64,000 nucleotides of DNA from positions 86,999-150,998 of the forward strand of contig JAFEBV010000005.1 in assembly GCA_018242485.1 (NCBI GenBank), in the 5' to 3' direction. The notes beneath the pieces are model-generated. The model saw only the letters and a list, made by a program, of their open reading frames with translations. It did no database searches and was not told the DNA's origin. Origin of the DNA: Pseudomonadota bacterium. Its GTDB lineage: Bacteria > Pseudomonadota > Gammaproteobacteria > Xanthomonadales > Xanthomonadaceae. Below, in pieces: positions 62,443 to 64,000 of this stretch (the stretch's first letter is position 1; every line of letters begins with the position of its first letter). Both the position numbers and the translations under genes were made by a program.

Positions 62443-64000
62443 ATGTCCTTTCGTCTCATGGCTCGCGCCGTCGCGGGCCTCGTGTTCGCGTGCGGTTCGC
62501 TGGCCGCGCAGGCTCAGCAAAGTTCCAGCCCGGATCTGGAGTACAACCGGCTCAGCCGCCCGTCCGACAGCATCGCCGCGTTCGGCAACAACTTGTTTGG
62601 CGAGCAGGCCGATCTGTACAACGGCCAGACCTCGTTCGACATCACCGACATCTCCATCCCCGGCACCAGCAAGTTGCCGGTGGCCTTGGGTCGGCACCTG
62701 GACGTGGCCGAACCCGACCAGTCCGGCGTGTTGCCCAGTTTCGGCAACTGGGAGGTGGATGTCCCCTATTTGCAGGCGTATTACTCCTCCGCTGGCTGGA
62801 TGGCGACCACGCCAACCCAAACCGGCACGATGAGTCGTTGTTCGGTGGCTGGCGTTGGGGGAGCCATGGCGCCGGATATTGTTCGAAACGAGGGTTACGC
62901 GACGTACACCTTTTACGGGAACCAGTATTTCACCGGGATCAACATGCGTGTTCCGGGCACCGACACGCAGGAACTGCTGGTGAACAACGCCACCAGTCCG
63001 TACCCGTCCACCGGTGGGTCGTACCACTGGATCACCAAGAATTTGTGGTCCGTGAGCTGTCTGCCGACGTTGTCGGCAGACACCACCGGGCAGGGTGGTG
63101 AGGGTTTTCTGGCGACCAGCCCTGATGGCACGAAGTACTACTTTGATGTTCTGACGCAACTTTCGGCGCCACCTTCTTTGGTCGCTTGGTCGAGTTGCGT
63201 GGTTGGCTACCACTGTCCTTCGTCCGTGCTGTTTTCACGCAATAAATATTTCCTGCTCGCCAGCCGGGTGGTGGATCGTTTCGGCAACTGGGTGCATTAC
63301 AGCTACAACGGCAACCAACTCGCCTCGATCACGTCCAACGACGGCCGCGAGATCGACGTGAGTTGGGGTGCGGACGGCAACATCCAGTCGGCGGTGGCGA
63401 TCAATCCGTCCAACACTGCGGACAGGTCGCGCACGTGGACATACACGTACATGCCTAGCAACGGCGATCCCATTGACAACCCTAATACCGAGAATCTGGC
63501 TGGGGTCGCGCAACCGGATGGCTCGTTCTGGGGTTACCGGTACACCGGCAGTCTGGTGCTGCATCGAATGCACGGGGGCGGCGACTCCGCCGCTGACAAC
63601 CAACCCGACTGCCAGAGCGTGGATCCTACTCCCGTGGGTCTGATGCTGCCAGCCAACAGTCCGTACGGCTACGGCGCCTACACCCTCACCGCGACCAGCC
63701 CCTCGGGCGAGCAGGGGGTGTTCCAGTTTCAACCATTGATTCGCGGCTTGTCCAACGATCCCTACCCGTGCACCGGTGTGGATCCGAACTTTCCGTGGAC
63801 GCGCAAACAGTTCGCGATCATGAGCAAGACCCTGAGCGACCCCACCTTGCAGGGCAATCCCAGTTCCACCTGGGCCTACACCTACTCGCCGCCGAACCAG
63901 AGCTGGGCCCATACCACCTGCAATGGCGGTGCTTGCCCGACTTCGGTGTGGACGGACGTGGCCGCCCCCGACGGCACCCACGTGCGCAGTACCTTCGGCA
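62443..64000 (+). CDS. Second Rhs-type secreted protein (5' part, runs off the window)
   Basis: Starts at the ATG 62443 with GGGGAA upstream and stays open for 519 codons to the window end. Signal peptide: MARAVAGLVFACGSLAAQAQ. The mature start (NRLSRPSDSIAAFGNNLFGE) and the following beta-rich region (VVDRFGNWVHYSYNGNQL, ITSNDGREIDVSWG) are typical of the N-terminal part of Rhs/YD-repeat proteins. It differs from the N-terminus of the 34308-38663 protein. The repeats and tip lie beyond the window. Confidence 0.85.
   Translation, partial: MSFRLMARAVAGLVFACGSLAAQAQQSSSPDLEYNRLSRPSDSIAAFGNNLFGEQADLYNGQTSFDITDISIPGTSKLPVALGRHLDVAEPDQSGVLPSFGNWEVDVPYLQAYYSSAGWMATTPTQTGTMSRCSVAGVGGAMAPDIVRNEGYATYTFYGNQYFTGINMRVPGTDTQELLVNNATSPYPSTGGSYHWITKNLWSVSCLPTLSADTTGQGGEGFLATSPDGTKYYFDVLTQLSAPPSLVAWSSCVVGYHCPSSVLFSRNKYFLLASRVVDRFGNWVHYSYNGNQLASITSNDGREIDVSWGADGNIQSAVAINPSNTADRSRTWTYTYMPSNGDPIDNPNTENLAGVAQPDGSFWGYRYTGSLVLHRMHGGGDSAADNQPDCQSVDPTPVGLMLPANSPYGYGAYTLTATSPSGEQGVFQFQPLIRGLSNDPYPCTGVDPNFPWTRKQFAIMSKTLSDPTLQGNPSSTWAYTYSPPNQSWAHTTCNGGACPTSVWTDVAAPDGTHVRSTFG

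Overview
The window is a GC-rich (roughly 65-68% by eye) gammaproteobacterial chromosome segment. Gene order and gene types fit the Xanthomonadales/Lysobacterales (Rhodanobacteraceae or Lysobacteraceae): pcnB-folK-panB-panC-panD, dapA followed by a bamC-like lipoprotein gene, lgt-thyA-folA, a TonB-dependent receptor next to a TPR-sulfotransferase gene, and a split glycine decarboxylase (gcvPB). No species can be named from sequence alone.

Layout. 1-6 kb: cell-wall amidase, TsaE and the NAD(P)HX repair enzyme on the minus strand, divergent from trhA and queG. 6-11 kb: TonB-dependent receptor and TPR-sulfotransferase. 11-15 kb: pantothenate pathway (panB, panC, panD) behind pcnB and folK, then a tRNA-Glu with a clear TATAAT box. 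15-26 kb: ferredoxin, bamC-like, dapA, acyl-CoA dehydrogenase, lipoprotein, a large secreted protein, a divergent pair of small paralogous proteins, a DUF2249 gene behind a perfect FNR-type box, an RNB-domain nuclease, a secreted hydrolase and a tRNA-Arg with a partial upstream duplicate. 26-33 kb: ALDH7-type dehydrogenase, DUF4190 protein, pyrD-murB, EamA transporter, ispG. 33-39 kb is accessory: a nucleotidyltransferase-like two-gene module, a transposase relic, tandem repeats and a 1.45-kilo-residue Rhs/YD-repeat protein. 39-49.5 kb: xseA, then a long minus-strand series (gcvPB, dgkA, terC, lemA, three TPM-domain genes, lgt, thyA, folA, Sel1-like). 49.7-55.5 kb: two sigma-70-like proteins and a giant transmembrane Ser/Thr kinase with a propeller-like exterior, tightly coupled. 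55.7-59.2 kb: small periplasmic protein, outer-membrane barrel with a truncated paralogue, isoaspartyl peptidase, DUF486.

59.4-64 kb is a decayed accessory region. mazG has lost its N-terminus, and AT-rich DNA starts exactly where its homology ends. Next come a frameshifted CapV-like patatin phospholipase (a CBASS effector type, without any cyclase gene in view), a decayed coiled-coil gene with two in-frame TGA codons, and the start of a second, different Rhs gene that runs off the window.

The most interesting items are the sigma/sigma/kinase-propeller module, the orphan CapV relic at the broken mazG, the FNR box before the DUF2249 gene, the tRNA-Arg partial duplication, the divergent small paralogue pair and the heptanucleotide array directly upstream of folA. 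All start sites and functions below are read by eye; no database search was possible.
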